Assembly: GCF_900199635.1 (NCBI RefSeq)
Contig: NZ_LT962687.1
Location: 2,542,541-2,606,540 of the forward strand
Source of the DNA: Anaerotruncus massiliensis (ex Togo et al. 2026)
Lineage (GTDB): Bacteria > Bacillota > Clostridia > Oscillospirales > Ruminococcaceae
Direction: 5' to 3'
Length of the DNA stretch: 64,000 nt
Translations under genes and position numbers: made by a program
Part shown: piece after piece, positions 49,578 to 59,031 of the stretch
How positions within the stretch are numbered: the first letter of the stretch is position 1
Layout: every line of letters begins with the position of its first letter
The notes under the pieces: model-generated
Databases searched by the model: none
What the model saw: only the letters and a program-made list of their open reading frames with translations
Told to the model about the DNA's origin: nothing

Positions 49578-52121
49578 ATGGCCACCAAAACCTCATCCAA
49601 TTCCCGCGGCAAATCCGCCGCAGCCACCCGCAAACGAAACGCCGCCCAGCAGCGCGCGCGGCGGCAGATCCACGCGATCATCCTCTTTGCGGTCGGCATC
49701 TTCGTCGCCGCGCTCACCCTGGTCAAGGGCTCGAGCGGCTGGAACTGGCTGCACAACGCCATGTTCGGCCTCTTCGGGTGGGGCGCGATCTTCGTCGCCG
49801 TCACCCTCCTGTACATAGCCGCGCTGCTCACGATGGACAAGCCCTTCAAAGCCCGCGCGTTTGAATGCGGCGTGCTGGTCGTCCTCTTCTGCGGCGCGCT
49901 GCAGATCTTCCAGATGGGCCTGCCCGAGAGCGACCACCTGCTGGACATGCTCGTCGAATGCATCCTGCGCGGCACCGAGGTCAAGAGCGGCGGCCTCTTC
50001 GGCGCGATCGCCGGGCTTCCGCTCCTGCACTTCTTCGGCAAGGTGGGCGCGGGGGTCGTCATCGTCCTGCTCATCTTCGTCTTCCTGATGCTGCTCACCG
50101 GCGGCACCCTCATCGGGCTCGCGCGCGCGGCGCACCAGCCCGTCAAAAAGATCGAGGAGACCTACGCCGACCAGATGCAGAAGCAGGAGGAGCGCCGCGC
50201 CGCCCGCGCCCAGGCCGCCCCGAAGACGCCCATCGACATCCCGCTCGACACCCCGCGCCGGGGCCGCAAAACCGCGAAGGCCGCCCCCGACCTCACCTCC
50301 GACGTGCCGCAGGCGGGCGCGCCGCCCGCGCCCAGGCCGAAGGCCGCCGCGATTGACATCCCGCTCGACGACGACTTCGACCCCGCGCTGGCGGGGGGCT
50401 TTTCGCTGCTGCCCGCCGACGAGGCGATGGAGTTCGTGCCCGCGCCCCAGCCGTCGATCGACGATCTCGTGAGCAAGGCGGCCACCGACACCGGCCGCTT
50501 CTCCTTCAAGGCGGAGCCCGCGCCCGAACCGGAGTCCGCGCCGCCCTTTGAGCCGGACCCCGTCCCCGCGCCGCCGCTCGACCGCGGCAAGCCGGACGAG
50601 GGCATCCAGATGGAGCTGGAGGCGGAATCCACCATCCCGGTGCACCCCGCCTATGTGAAGCCGCACGTCGGGCTGCTCAAGGAACCCCGCCGCAAGAGCG
50701 AGACGGACATCACCGACGAGATGCGCGCCAACGCCCAGCGGCTGGTGGACACGCTCGCCTCCTTCGGCGTGCAGACGCGCATCGTGGACATCTCCCGGGG
50801 CCCGGCGGTCACGCGGTATGAGCTTCAGCCGTCGGCGGGGGTCAAGATCAGCCGCATCACGGGACTGGCGGACGACATCGCGCTCAATCTCGCCTCGGCG
50901 GGGGTGCGCATCGAGGCCCCCATCCCCAACAAGGCCGCCGTCGGCATCGAGGTGCCCAACAAGGTGATCAGCGCGGTGTCCATCCGCGAGATCATCGACT
51001 CGAAGGAGTTCCAGGGCGCCAAGAGCAAGCTCACCGCCGCGCTCGGCCGCGACATCGCGGGCAATGTGACGCTGGCGGACATCTCCAAGATGCCCCACCT
51101 GCTCATCGCCGGCTCCACCGGCTCGGGCAAGTCGGTCTGCATCAACTCGATCATCATGTCCCTGCTCTATAAATCCACCCCCGAGGAGGTCCGCTTCCTC
51201 ATGATCGACCCCAAGGTGGTCGAGCTGGGGGTCTATAACGGCATCCCGCAACTGCTCGTGCCGGTCGTCACCGATCCGAAAAAGGCGGCGGGCGCCCTCT
51301 CGTGGGCGGTCACCGAGATGCTCAAGCGCTATAAGCTCTTCGCGGACAACTCGGTGCGCGACCTCGGTTCCTACAACCACCTCGCCGCCCGCACCGAGGG
51401 GATGACCACCCTGCCGCAGATCGTCATCATCATCGACGAGCTCGCCGACCTCATGATGGCCGCCCCCACCGAGGTGGAGGACTACATCTGCCGCCTGGCG
51501 CAGATGGCCCGCGCCGCGGGCATGCACCTCATCATCGCCACCCAGCGGCCGTCGGTCGACGTCATCACCGGCGTCATCAAGGCGAACATCCCCTCCCGCA
51601 TCGCCTTCGCGGTGTCGTCGCAGGTGGACAGCCGCACGATCCTCGACATGGGCGGCGCGGAAAAGCTGCTCGGTCGCGGGGACATGCTCTTCAACCCCGT
51701 GGGCGCGGCCAAGCCGGTGCGCGTGCAGGGGTGCTTCGTCACCGACGAGGAGATCGAGGACGTGATCGCCTTCATCAAGAGCGACGCCTCCGCCGAGTAC
51801 GACGAGGAGATCGTCAGCGAGATCGACAACCACGTCGTCGCCGGCAAGGGGAGCAAAAACGGCGGCGGCGATTCCGCGGCGGCGGGCGAGGACGCGGAGG
51901 ACGAGATGCTCCTGCCCGCGATCGAATGCGTCGTCGAGGCGGGGATGGCCTCCACCTCCCTGCTCCAGCGCCGCCTCAAGCTCGGCTACGCGCGCGCCGC
52001 GCGCATCGTCGACGAGATGGAGCAGCGCGGCATCGTCGGCCCCTTCGAGGGCAGCAAGCCGCGCCAGGTGCTCATCTCCCCCGAGCGGTGGGCCGAAATG
52101 AAGCTGAACCGCGCCGATTAA
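49578..52121 (+). CDS. ftsK: DNA translocase FtsK/SpoIIIE
   Basis: A hexameric DNA pump for chromosome segregation at division and, in spore formers, into the forespore. It is 847 residues long. A basic N-terminus and four membrane segments (about 32-180) are followed by a Pro/Ala-rich linker (about 185-370), then the motor domain with Walker [13 protein letters not shown] near residue 515, Walker [14 protein letters not shown], and [20 protein letters not shown] (exactly 20 residues). The C-terminal gamma winged helix ([20 protein letters not shown], then [15 protein letters not shown]) reads KOPS/SRS sites. A long antisense frame lies over it and is rejected. Confidence 0.97.
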   Translation: MATKTSSNSRGKSAAATRKRNAAQQRARRQIHAIILFAVGIFVAALTLVKGSSGWNWLHNAMFGLFGWGAIFVAVTLLYIAALLTMDKPFKARAFECGVLVVLFCGALQIFQMGLPESDHLLDMLVECILRGTEVKSGGLFGAIAGLPLLHFFGKVGAGVVIVLLIFVFLMLLTGGTLIGLARAAHQPVKKIEETYADQMQKQEERRAARAQAAPKTPIDIPLDTPRRGRKTAKAAPDLTSDVPQAGAPPAPRPKAAAIDIPLDDDFDPALAGGFSLLPADEAMEFVPAPQPSIDDLVSKAATDTGRFSFKAEPAPEPESAPPFEPDPVPAPPLDRGKPDEGIQMELEAESTIPVHPAYVKPHVGLLKEPRRKSETDITDEMRANAQRLVDTLASFGVQTRIVDISRGPAVTRYELQPSAGVKISRITGLADDIALNLASAGVRIEAPIPNKAAVGIEVPNKVISAVSIREIIDSKEFQGAKSKLTAALGRDIAGNVTLADISKMPHLLIAGSTGSGKSVCINSIIMSLLYKSTPEEVRFLMIDPKVVELGVYNGIPQLLVPVVTDPKKAAGALSWAVTEMLKRYKLFADNSVRDLGSYNHLAARTEGMTTLPQIVIIIDELADLMMAAPTEVEDYICRLAQMARAAGMHLIIATQRPSVDVITGVIKANIPSRIAFAVSSQVDSRTILDMGGAEKLLGRGDMLFNPVGAAKPVRVQGCFVTDEEIEDVIAFIKSDASAEYDEEIVSEIDNHVVAGKGSKNGGGDSAAAGEDAEDEMLLPAIECVVEAGMASTSLLQRRLKLGYARAARIVDEMEQRGIVGPFEGSKPRQVLISPERWAEMKLNRAD

Positions 52122-52198
52122 ATAAAATTTGTCCCAGAGATGCCGCCCCCGGCGGCATCTCTCATTTCCGCCGCCCCGCGCGGCCGAGGAGCGTTACG

Positions 52199-54118
52199 AT
52201 GTTTTTACCGCTGACCAAACAGGAACTGCGCGAACGCGGATGGGACCGGCCGGATTTCATCTGCGTGACGGGCGACGCCTACGTCGACCACCCGAGCTTC
52301 GGGATCGCGATCGTCTCCCGCCTGCTGGAATCGCTCGGCTACCGGGTGGCGATGATCGCCCAGCCGGTGTCCGACGCGGACTACCTGCGCTTCGGCGCGC
52401 CGAAATACGGCTGGTGGGTGACGGGCGGCAACATCGATTCGATGGTCGCGCACTATACCGCCGCCAAGCGGAAACGCTCGGACGACGCCTATACCCCTGG
52501 CGGGAAGGCGGGCCGCCGCCCCGACCGCGCCACAACCGTCTACTGCAACAGGATCCGCGCCCTCTTCCCCGACGCGCAGATCGTCATCGGCGGGCTGGAG
52601 GCGTCGATGCGCCGCTTCGCCCACTACGACTACTGGGCGGACACGGTGATGCCCTCCATTCTGGTCGACAGCCGCGCCGACCTGCTCATCTTCGGCATGG
52701 GGGAAAAGCAGACGGAGCATATCGCGCGGGAGCTGGAAAAGGGTGTGCCCGCCCAAGAGATCCGCTGCAAGGGGGTCTGCTACCTCACCAATCAGCCGGG
52801 GCTGCCCGCCGACGCCGTGTCGGTGGCCTCCTACGCCAAGGTGAAGGAGAACAAGCTCTCCTACGCCAAGGCCACCCGCACCGAGATTGAGGAACAGGAC
52901 GCGGTGCGCGGGCGCAAGATCATCCAGAAGCAGGGGGACGACTGCTTCCTCGTGCAGACCGAGCCGATGCCTCCGCTCACGACGGAGGAGCTCGACGCGG
53001 TGTTCGCCCTGCCCTTCGAGCGGATGTACCACCCCTCCTACGAGGCGCAGGGGGGCGTGGACGCGATCAAGGAGGTCGAGTTCTCGATCATGCACAACCG
53101 CGGCTGCTTCGGCAACTGCAACTTCTGCTCGATCGCCTTCCACCAGGGCCGCGCCGTCACCTGCCGCAGCGAGGAGTCGGTCGTCGCCGAGGCGGAGGGC
53201 TTTCTCAAAAACCCCCGCTTCAAGGGGATCATCAGCGACGTGGGCGGCCCCTCCGCCAACTTCCGCCGTCCCTCCTGCAAAAAGCAGCTCTCCAAGGGCC
53301 TCTGCGCCGGGCGCAAATGCCTCGCGCCCACCCCCTGCCCCGCGCTGGAGGTGGATCACAGCGAATACCTCCATCTGCTGCGCCGCCTGCGCGGGCTGCC
53401 CGGGGTCAAACGGGTGTTCGTCCGCTCCGGCCTGCGCTACGACTATATGATGCTCGAACAGGACGACCGCTTCATGCGCGAGCTGCTCCAGTACCATGTG
53501 AGCGGCCAGCTCAAGGTCGCGCCCGAGCATTCGAGCGCCCACGTCCTCGACTGCATGGGAAAGCCCCACATCGAGGTCTACGAGAAGTTCGCCGAGCGGT
53601 TCTACCGCCTCACCAAACAGGTGGGCAAGGAGCAGTACCTCGTCCCCTACCTCATCTCCTCCCACCCCGGCTCCACGCTGAAGGACGCGGTCAACCTCGC
53701 GGTCTTCCTCAAAAAGCACCGCATCCGCCCCGAGCAGGTGCAGGACTTCTACCCCACGCCCGGCTCCGTCTCCACCTGCATGTTCTATACCGGGCTCGAC
53801 CCCTATACCCTCAAGGAGGTGTTCGTCCCCCGCTCGCAGGAGGACAAATGGCTCCAGCGGTCGCTGCTCCAGTACTATAAGCCCGAGAACCGCCGCGCCG
53901 TGCTCACCGCGCTCCAGCGCACCGGCCGGATGGACCTCGTCGGAAACGGGCCGAACTGCCTGATCCCGCCCGACCGGCGCGCGCCCGACCGGGCGGCGGA
54001 AAAACCGGCGGGCCGCCAGGCGCCCGGCCGCGCGAAGGGCCGGGGGGAGCGGCGCGGCGCGCCGTCCCCGCGCGGGAAGCGCCCCGCCCGTCCCGCGGGC
54101 GGGCGCGGCCCCGGATAG
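52199..54118 (+). CDS. ygiQ: YgiQ family radical SAM protein
   Basis: A 639-residue UPF0313 protein of unknown reaction. The radical-SAM cluster motif is CFGNCNFC with Cys303, Cys307 and Cys310. An N-terminal domain (FICVTGDAYVDHPSFG, VTGGNIDSMVAHYTA) precedes it, and a second cysteine group (CKKQLSKGLCAGRKCLAPTPC, read as two runs) follows, perhaps an auxiliary cluster. From about residue 585 the protein ends in a basic Arg/Gly/Ala/Pro tail, likely disordered and RNA-binding-like. ATG at 52199 with GAGGAGCG. Confidence 0.9.
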   Translation: MFLPLTKQELRERGWDRPDFICVTGDAYVDHPSFGIAIVSRLLESLGYRVAMIAQPVSDADYLRFGAPKYGWWVTGGNIDSMVAHYTAAKRKRSDDAYTPGGKAGRRPDRATTVYCNRIRALFPDAQIVIGGLEASMRRFAHYDYWADTVMPSILVDSRADLLIFGMGEKQTEHIARELEKGVPAQEIRCKGVCYLTNQPGLPADAVSVASYAKVKENKLSYAKATRTEIEEQDAVRGRKIIQKQGDDCFLVQTEPMPPLTTEELDAVFALPFERMYHPSYEAQGGVDAIKEVEFSIMHNRGCFGNCNFCSIAFHQGRAVTCRSEESVVAEAEGFLKNPRFKGIISDVGGPSANFRRPSCKKQLSKGLCAGRKCLAPTPCPALEVDHSEYLHLLRRLRGLPGVKRVFVRSGLRYDYMMLEQDDRFMRELLQYHVSGQLKVAPEHSSAHVLDCMGKPHIEVYEKFAERFYRLTKQVGKEQYLVPYLISSHPGSTLKDAVNLAVFLKKHRIRPEQVQDFYPTPGSVSTCMFYTGLDPYTLKEVFVPRSQEDKWLQRSLLQYYKPENRRAVLTALQRTGRMDLVGNGPNCLIPPDRRAPDRAAEKPAGRQAPGRAKGRGERRGAPSPRGKRPARPAGGRGPG

Positions 54119-54148
54119 CGGGCACGCGGGAGCGTTTTCTCCATAAGG

Positions 54149-54186
54149 AAAGCGGACATTTTCTTCGGAAAATGTCCGCTTTTTTT
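54149..54186 (+). terminator. Terminator with UUCG tetraloop after ygiQ
   Basis: AAAGCGGACATTTTC-TTCG-GAAAATGTCCGCTTT followed by more T. A runs on the left make it usable from the deoR-like gene too. Confidence 0.95.
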
Positions 54187-54203
54187 GCTGCGCGAAAGAG
54201 CGA

Positions 54204-54983
54204 CTAGAGCAGGTGCAGCTTGATGCCCGCCTCCCCGATCCACTCCCGCCAGTCCTCGGGCAGGCCGGTGTCCGTCACGATCGCGTCGAACTGGGACAGG
54301 TGGGCGTAAAACGCCACCCGGACGTTGCCGAACTTGCTGGAATCGGTCACGAGGATGCGCGTCTTGGAGGAACTGATGGCCGCCAGCTTGAGGTCCACCT
54401 CGTACTGGTAGGTGCAGGTGACCCCCAGCTCCCGGTGCACCCCGCCCGCCGAGAGGAAAACCTTGTTGGCGCGGAGGTTGTTGACCATCGTGACGTTCTC
54501 GGGAGATTCGCACATGTCGGTGGCGTGGTGGTAGCTCCCGCCCCCCAGGATGAGCCGCCGGTTCGGCCTCTGCCGGAGCTGGTTGAAGACGCTGACGCTG
54601 AAGCACATGGCGGAAAAGTCCATGTCCGCCGGGATGTGACGGGGCAGGCGCTCGAGCGTGCTGCCCACGTCGAGGATGACCATGTCGCCCGGCTCGATCA
54701 TCGACGCGGCGAAACGGGCGATCCGCTCCTTTTCCTCGAAGTGGGAGCTGTTTTCATAGGCCCACTCATAGTCCGGTCCGATGACCGGCCGGGCTTGGGG
54801 GTTCTTGAGCAGGACGTGGCCGTGCGCGACGGTCACAATATCGCCGTCCATCAGCACCTCCAGGTCCCGGCGGACGGTCATTTCCGACACCTTCAGTTCT
54901 CCGGCCAGCTCCCGGACCGTGGAGGAGCGCCTTTGCTGCAGAAGCTCTGTCATCCGGTTGATCCGCAACAGTTTTTTGTCCAA
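54204..54983 (-). CDS. DeoR-family transcriptional regulator
   Basis: A 259-residue repressor. The N-terminal helix-turn-helix is RSSTVRELAGELKVSEMTVR, with the DeoR follow-on RDLEVLMDGDIV. The C-terminal DeoRC sugar-phosphate-binding domain shows DMVILDVGSTLERLPRHI, LILGGGSYHH and VTDSSKFG. The TTG at 54983 with GGAAGGG ten bases upstream is preferred; no ATG is near. It is divergent from the nucleoside-type operon and probably responds to a phosphorylated sugar made by it. Confidence 0.88.
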   Translation of the reverse strand: MDKKLLRINRMTELLQQRRSSTVRELAGELKVSEMTVRRDLEVLMDGDIVTVAHGHVLLKNPQARPVIGPDYEWAYENSSHFEEKERIARFAASMIEPGDMVILDVGSTLERLPRHIPADMDFSAMCFSVSVFNQLRQRPNRRLILGGGSYHHATDMCESPENVTMVNNLRANKVFLSAGGVHRELGVTCTYQYEVDLKLAAISSSKTRILVTDSSKFGNVRVAFYAHLSQFDAIVTDTGLPEDWREWIGEAGIKLHLL

Positions 54984-55017
54984 TCGAAGCAATCCCTTCC
55001 TGTTATGATCTTGCCAA

Positions 55018-55046
55018 ATCATAACAAATTGTGTTGGAAAATTCAA
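55018..55046 (-). promoter_or_regulatory. deoR-like gene promoter
   Basis: TTGAAT (55041-55046), 17-bp spacer, TATGAT (55018-55023) on the minus strand. Confidence 0.7.
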
Positions 55047-55090
55047 GCATATGTGAATATTTTGTCAATATAGCGCCTGTTTTCTCCCAC

Positions 55091-55123
55091 AAAAATCACA
55101 AAATGATTTATTTTGTGATTTTT
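55091..55123. promoter_or_regulatory. 14-bp palindromic operator candidate
   Basis: AAAAATCACAAAAT and ATTTTGTGATTTTT are perfect inverted arms around GATTT. It sits between the two divergent promoters and is flanked by the direct repeats TTTTCTCCCA. It is the best operator candidate for the DeoR-type protein. Confidence 0.7.
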
Positions 55124-55200
55124 TATGTGGTTTTCTCCCAAGCTCCCGGACCCCCATGTGGCCAATTCTCCGAATCTTTCCGTCCGCCCCCACATCCGTA

Positions 55201-55230
55201 TTGCAATGCGTAAAAACGCCGTGTTAAGAT
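55201..55230 (+). promoter_or_regulatory. Promoter of the nucleoside-type operon
   Basis: TTGCAA (55201-55206), 18-bp spacer, TAAGAT (55225-55230), about 97 bp before the first start codon. Confidence 0.55.
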
Positions 55231-55326
55231 GGGCTTGCAGCCGGTAATTCCGGTAACAGATTTTTTCACATTCCGCCTGCGGGCACAAAGCCGTTACACG
55301 CGAAACCTTTCAAGGAGGGGAAGACC

Positions 55327-56241
55327 ATGCTCGAAATTCTGGCTGGCATGCTGCGCACCGCCGCCCCCATTCTGCTCGCCGCCATGGGCGGCGTCGTCTT
55401 TGAAAAATCCGGGGTGTTCACGATCGCACACGAGGGCATCATGCTCTTCGGCGCGTTTTTCGGCGTGCTGGGCGTCTACCTGACCGCCTCCCCCCTCATG
55501 GGGGTCGCCTTCGCGCTGACGGCGGGCGCGGTCTGCGGGCTCATCTACATCTGGCTGACCGAGCGGATGGGCGCGAACGCCACGATCGTATCGATCGGCA
55601 TCAACACGCTGGCGATCGGCGCCACCACCTACATGATGAAGATGATCTTCGGGGACGCCGGGACGGTCGGGAATCCGCGCATCATCGGCCTCCCGCGGAT
55701 TTCGATCCCCCTGTTCGACCGGGTCCCCTTCCTGGACAAGGTGCTCAACAACCACACCGCGCTGGTCTACGTCTCCCTGCTCCTCGTCGCGGCCCTCCAC
55801 TTCCTGCTCTTCCACACCCACCTCGGCATCTCCCTGCGCGCCGTGGGGGAAAAGCCGGAGGCCGCGGCCGCCGCCGGGATCCCCGTCTACCGCTACCGGC
55901 TGGCCGCCTCCGTCTTCGCGGGGATGCTCTGTGGGCTGGCGGGGGTGCACCTCTCCCTCGGGTACGTCAAGATGTTCACCGAGAACATCACGGCGGGGCG
56001 CGGGTTCTTCGCCTACACGGCGGTCGTCTTCGGGCACGCCAACCCCTTCGCCGCGGCGCTCGCGAGCTTTGTGTTCGGGCTCGCGGAGGTCGTCACCTTC
56101 CGCGTCCAGAACCTGAACCTCCCCGGGCCGCTCGTGCTCACCATTCCCTATCTCGTCACGCTTGCGGTGCTGATTCTGCGCAACCTGCGCCTGAAAAAGC
56201 CCGCCGTCCATAAGCCAAACCCAGCCGCGACCAACAACTAA
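55327..56241 (+). CDS. ABC transporter permease, nucleoside/simple-sugar type (NupQ-like)
   Basis: A 304-residue permease with about nine hydrophobic segments. The pattern MLRTAAPILLAAMGGVVFEK then SGVFTIAHEGIMLFGAFFGV, and LGISLRAVGEKPEAAAAAGI, is that of the second permease of BMP-type nucleoside importers (YufQ/NupQ). An AAGGAGGGG site precedes the ATG. It is unusual in being the first gene of the operon, split from the rest of the importer by two dehydrogenase genes. Confidence 0.9.
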   Translation: MLEILAGMLRTAAPILLAAMGGVVFEKSGVFTIAHEGIMLFGAFFGVLGVYLTASPLMGVAFALTAGAVCGLIYIWLTERMGANATIVSIGINTLAIGATTYMMKMIFGDAGTVGNPRIIGLPRISIPLFDRVPFLDKVLNNHTALVYVSLLLVAALHFLLFHTHLGISLRAVGEKPEAAAAAGIPVYRYRLAASVFAGMLCGLAGVHLSLGYVKMFTENITAGRGFFAYTAVVFGHANPFAAALASFVFGLAEVVTFRVQNLNLPGPLVLTIPYLVTLAVLILRNLRLKKPAVHKPNPAATNN

Positions 56242-56261
56242 ACCGAAAAAGGGGGATTTCC

Positions 56262-57050
56262 ATGGCAGTACCAATTCAAAAGATGCTCGACTTCTCGGGG
56301 AAAACCGTGATCGTCACCGGCGGCCGCGCCGGGCTCGGCTCGGGGATCGCAAAGCGGTTCGCCGAGACGGGGGCCAACGTCGTGATCACCTACCGCACCG
56401 AGGACCCGGCGCACCCCGCCGCCGAGGTGGTGGCGGAGATCGAAAAACGCGGCGCCAAAGGGCTTGCCATCCGCACCGACGTGCGGGACGCCGCCAGGAG
56501 CCGGGAGATGATCGCCAAGGCGGCGGAGGTCTTCGGCCGGGTGGACATGCTGGTCAACAACGCGGGCATCTATCCGCACCACGACCTGCTCACCGTGGGC
56601 GAGGCCGAATGGGACGACATGCACCAGTCCAACCTGCGGGGCGCCTTCTTCTGCGCGCAGGCCGCCGCCAACCAGATGATCCGACAGGGGACGGGCGGCG
56701 CCATCGTCAACATCCTCTCGATCAACGCCTTCCGGCCGATGGCCGACGGGCTCGTCTACGGCTCCTCCAAGGCGGGGCTCGAGATGGTCACGCGCTGCAT
56801 GGCCTTCGAGCTTGGAAAGTACGGCATCCGCGTCAACGCGGTCGCGCCCGGGCTTATCGACGCGCCCGGCCTCGACCAGAACGTCCCCGGCTGGCGGGAA
56901 CGCTACAGCGGCCGGGCCCCTCTCGGGCGGATCGCGCAGCACGTCGACATCGCCGACGTCTGCATCTTCTGCTGCAGCGAGCTCTCCGCATGGGTGACGG
57001 GAGAGACCATCCTGGCCGACGGCGGCGTCATGCTCGCCGAGGCCTACTAG
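56262..57050 (+). CDS. Short-chain dehydrogenase/reductase 1
   Basis: A 262-residue classical SDR. The cofactor loop is TGGRAGLGSGIAKRF (19-33), NNAG is at 99-102, and the catalytic residues are Ser153, Tyr166 and Lys170 (YGSSK). An arginine after the second strand (VVITYRTED) hints at NADP. The C-terminal APGLIDAPG segment is normal. The substrate is unknown; its place in the operon suggests oxidation or epimerisation of a sugar hydroxyl. Confidence 0.9.
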   Translation: MAVPIQKMLDFSGKTVIVTGGRAGLGSGIAKRFAETGANVVITYRTEDPAHPAAEVVAEIEKRGAKGLAIRTDVRDAARSREMIAKAAEVFGRVDMLVNNAGIYPHHDLLTVGEAEWDDMHQSNLRGAFFCAQAAANQMIRQGTGGAIVNILSINAFRPMADGLVYGSSKAGLEMVTRCMAFELGKYGIRVNAVAPGLIDAPGLDQNVPGWRERYSGRAPLGRIAQHVDIADVCIFCCSELSAWVTGETILADGGVMLAEAY

Positions 57051-57064
57051 AGAAGGAGGCTTCC

Positions 57065-57859
57065 ATGAACGACTATTACTCCCTCAAAAACCGCGTCGCC
57101 ATCGTCACGGGCGGCGGCAGCGGGCTCGGCCTCGGCATCGCCCGGGCGCTCGGCCAGCTCGGCGCGTCCGTCATGCTCTGCGACATCAACGAATCGAGCC
57201 TGCGCAGGGCGGCCGAGGAGCTCCGGCTGGAGGGGATCGACGCCGCCGCCAGCTACTGCGACGTGACCAAGCCCGACACCGTGCGGGACTCGCTGGAACG
57301 CGCGCGCCAGGTCCTCGGCGTGCCAGACATCCTCGTGAACAACGCGGGCGTCACGCTGATGCAGGATATCTTCGAGATCGGGGACAAGGACTGGGATTTC
57401 ATTCTGGGCGTCAACGTCAAGGGGCTCTTCCGGATGACCCAGCTCTTCGCGGACGGGCTGCGCCGGGCGGGAAAGGGCGGCAACGTCGTCAACCTCTCCT
57501 CCAACGGCGCCAAGGTCACCTACGACGACCAGGTGCACTACTGCGCCTCCAAGGCGGCGGTCAGCAACATGACCCAGTGCATGGCCTCCAACTTCGCCCC
57601 GCTGGGCATCAACGTCAACGCGGTCTGCCCGGGCGCGGTGGACACCGCCATGCTCCGGGCCTGCATGGCCGCCACCGAGCAGCAGACGGGCGGCAAGGTG
57701 ACCGTCGCCGACTGCGAAAGGACCTGGGGCCCGCCCCAGCTCGGCAGGCTGATCCAGCCGGTCGAGGTCGGCCGGGTCGTCGCCTTCCTCTGCACGCCCG
57801 CCGCCGCGATGATCCGCGGCCAGTCGATCAACGTGGACGCCGGGAACACCAAATTCTGA
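57065..57859 (+). CDS. Short-chain dehydrogenase/reductase 2
   Basis: A 264-residue classical SDR, a distant paralogue of the preceding gene. The loop is TGGGSGLGLGIARAL, and Asp40 ending the second strand (VMLCDINES) points to NAD. Catalytic Ser145 or Ser146, Tyr159 and Lys163 (YCASK) are present. A 14-base gap separates the two SDR genes. The pair of NADP- and NAD-type enzymes could invert a hydroxyl by oxidation and reduction; this is an inference. Confidence 0.9.
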   Translation: MNDYYSLKNRVAIVTGGGSGLGLGIARALGQLGASVMLCDINESSLRRAAEELRLEGIDAAASYCDVTKPDTVRDSLERARQVLGVPDILVNNAGVTLMQDIFEIGDKDWDFILGVNVKGLFRMTQLFADGLRRAGKGGNVVNLSSNGAKVTYDDQVHYCASKAAVSNMTQCMASNFAPLGINVNAVCPGAVDTAMLRACMAATEQQTGGKVTVADCERTWGPPQLGRLIQPVEVGRVVAFLCTPAAAMIRGQSINVDAGNTKF

Positions 57860-57881
57860 CGATGAATAAGGAGGGAATCTC

Positions 57882-58958
57882 ATGAAAAAGGCTCTCGCTC
57901 TCATGCTCGTTTTGACCCTGTCCCTTTCCCTGCTGGCAGGCTGCGGCGGCAGTCCGGCCGCCTCCCCCGCTCCCGACAGCGGCGCGCAGGCCGCCCCGGC
58001 CGCCTCCCAGGAACCCGCCCCCGCTTCCGGCGGACGCCGCGTCGTCATGGTGATCCCCCAGAGTCTCGGCGACTCCGGGCCGATGGACAGCCTCAAGCAG
58101 AATCTTGAGAAGGCCGCCGGGGAGTTCGACCTCGACACCTCCATCTACGAGGCGCTCGAGCCCTCCCAGCACGAGGAGGTCGTCCGCACCTTCGCGCGCG
58201 AGGGGGTCGACATGATCATCTGCGCCATGCCCACCATGGTGGAGGCGCTCAAGGCCGTGGCCCCCGAGTTTCCCGACACCAAATTCTGCATGGTCTTCCC
58301 GCTCGAGGAGATCGAGATGGACAACGTGGTCTGCGTCGACTTCGCCACCTGGGAGGGCTACTACCTGTGCGGCGTCCTCGCCGGCCACATGACCAAGGTG
58401 AACAAGGCCGGGCACGTCATCGGCGCCGAGCAGAGCGCGCTGATCGCCAACTACAACGCCTTCAAGGCGGGCGGAAAATCGGTCAACCCCGACTTTGACG
58501 TGCTCCTCTCCAACGCGAACTCGTTCGACGACCCCGCCAAGGGCAAGGAGGCCGCCATCAGCCTGATCGACCAGGGCTGCGACCTGATCATCACCGACTG
58601 CGCCGCCACCGCGATGGGCGTCATCGAGGCGGGCGAGGAGAAGGGCGTCTTCATCATCGGCGACTCCTCCCCCCACAACGAGATTTCCCCCGCGGTCGTG
58701 CTGGCCGACACGATGACCCAGTTCGGCCCCGCCATGTACTCGGTGGTCAGTGAATTCGCCAACGGCAGCTTCTCCCCCGGCACCCACTTCTCCACGCTGG
58801 CGGAGGGCGGCATCGGCATCACCGTGAGCCCGCTCATCTCCGAGCACCTCAGCGCGGAGGACAAGGCCGCCTTTGACGAGGGCGTGGCCGACGTGGAAGC
58901 CGTCTCCGAAAAGATCAAGGCCGGCGAGCTGACGGTCGAGCGCAACATTCAGAAGTGA
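57882..58958 (+). CDS. BMP-family substrate-binding lipoprotein
   Basis: A 358-residue precursor with lipobox LLAGC (Cys21) and a Ser/Pro/Ala tether. The mature domain has features of the basic membrane protein/PnrA group: QSLGDSGPMDSLKQNLEKA, ICAMPTMVEALKAV, NVVCVDFATWEGYYLCGVLA and ALIANYNAFKAG. PnrA-like proteins bind nucleosides, consistent with psuG in the operon. GGAGGG precedes the ATG. Confidence 0.9.
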   Translation: MKKALALMLVLTLSLSLLAGCGGSPAASPAPDSGAQAAPAASQEPAPASGGRRVVMVIPQSLGDSGPMDSLKQNLEKAAGEFDLDTSIYEALEPSQHEEVVRTFAREGVDMIICAMPTMVEALKAVAPEFPDTKFCMVFPLEEIEMDNVVCVDFATWEGYYLCGVLAGHMTKVNKAGHVIGAEQSALIANYNAFKAGGKSVNPDFDVLLSNANSFDDPAKGKEAAISLIDQGCDLIITDCAATAMGVIEAGEEKGVFIIGDSSPHNEISPAVVLADTMTQFGPAMYSVVSEFANGSFSPGTHFSTLAEGGIGITVSPLISEHLSAEDKAAFDEGVADVEAVSEKIKAGELTVERNIQK

Positions 58959-59031
58959 CACACCAGTGGACCGGCCCGCGCCCTCTGGGCGCGGCCGGTT
59001 CCACGCGACCGGGATGCGGCAGGTGACTTTG

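Larger units (their letters stand above)
54984..55326. promoter_or_regulatory. Divergent control region of the C-nucleoside-type locus
   Basis: This 343-bp gap holds the deoR promoter (55018-55046), a 14-bp palindrome (55091-55123), direct repeats of TTTTCTCCCA (55080-55089 and 55131-55140) and the operon promoter (55201-55230). No gene is supported. Confidence 0.75.

Noticed and set aside
49593-51833. A 746-codon antisense frame over ftsK
   Set aside because: It is a shadow produced by GC-rich codons; no ribosome site or domain, and ftsK on the plus strand is unmistakable.
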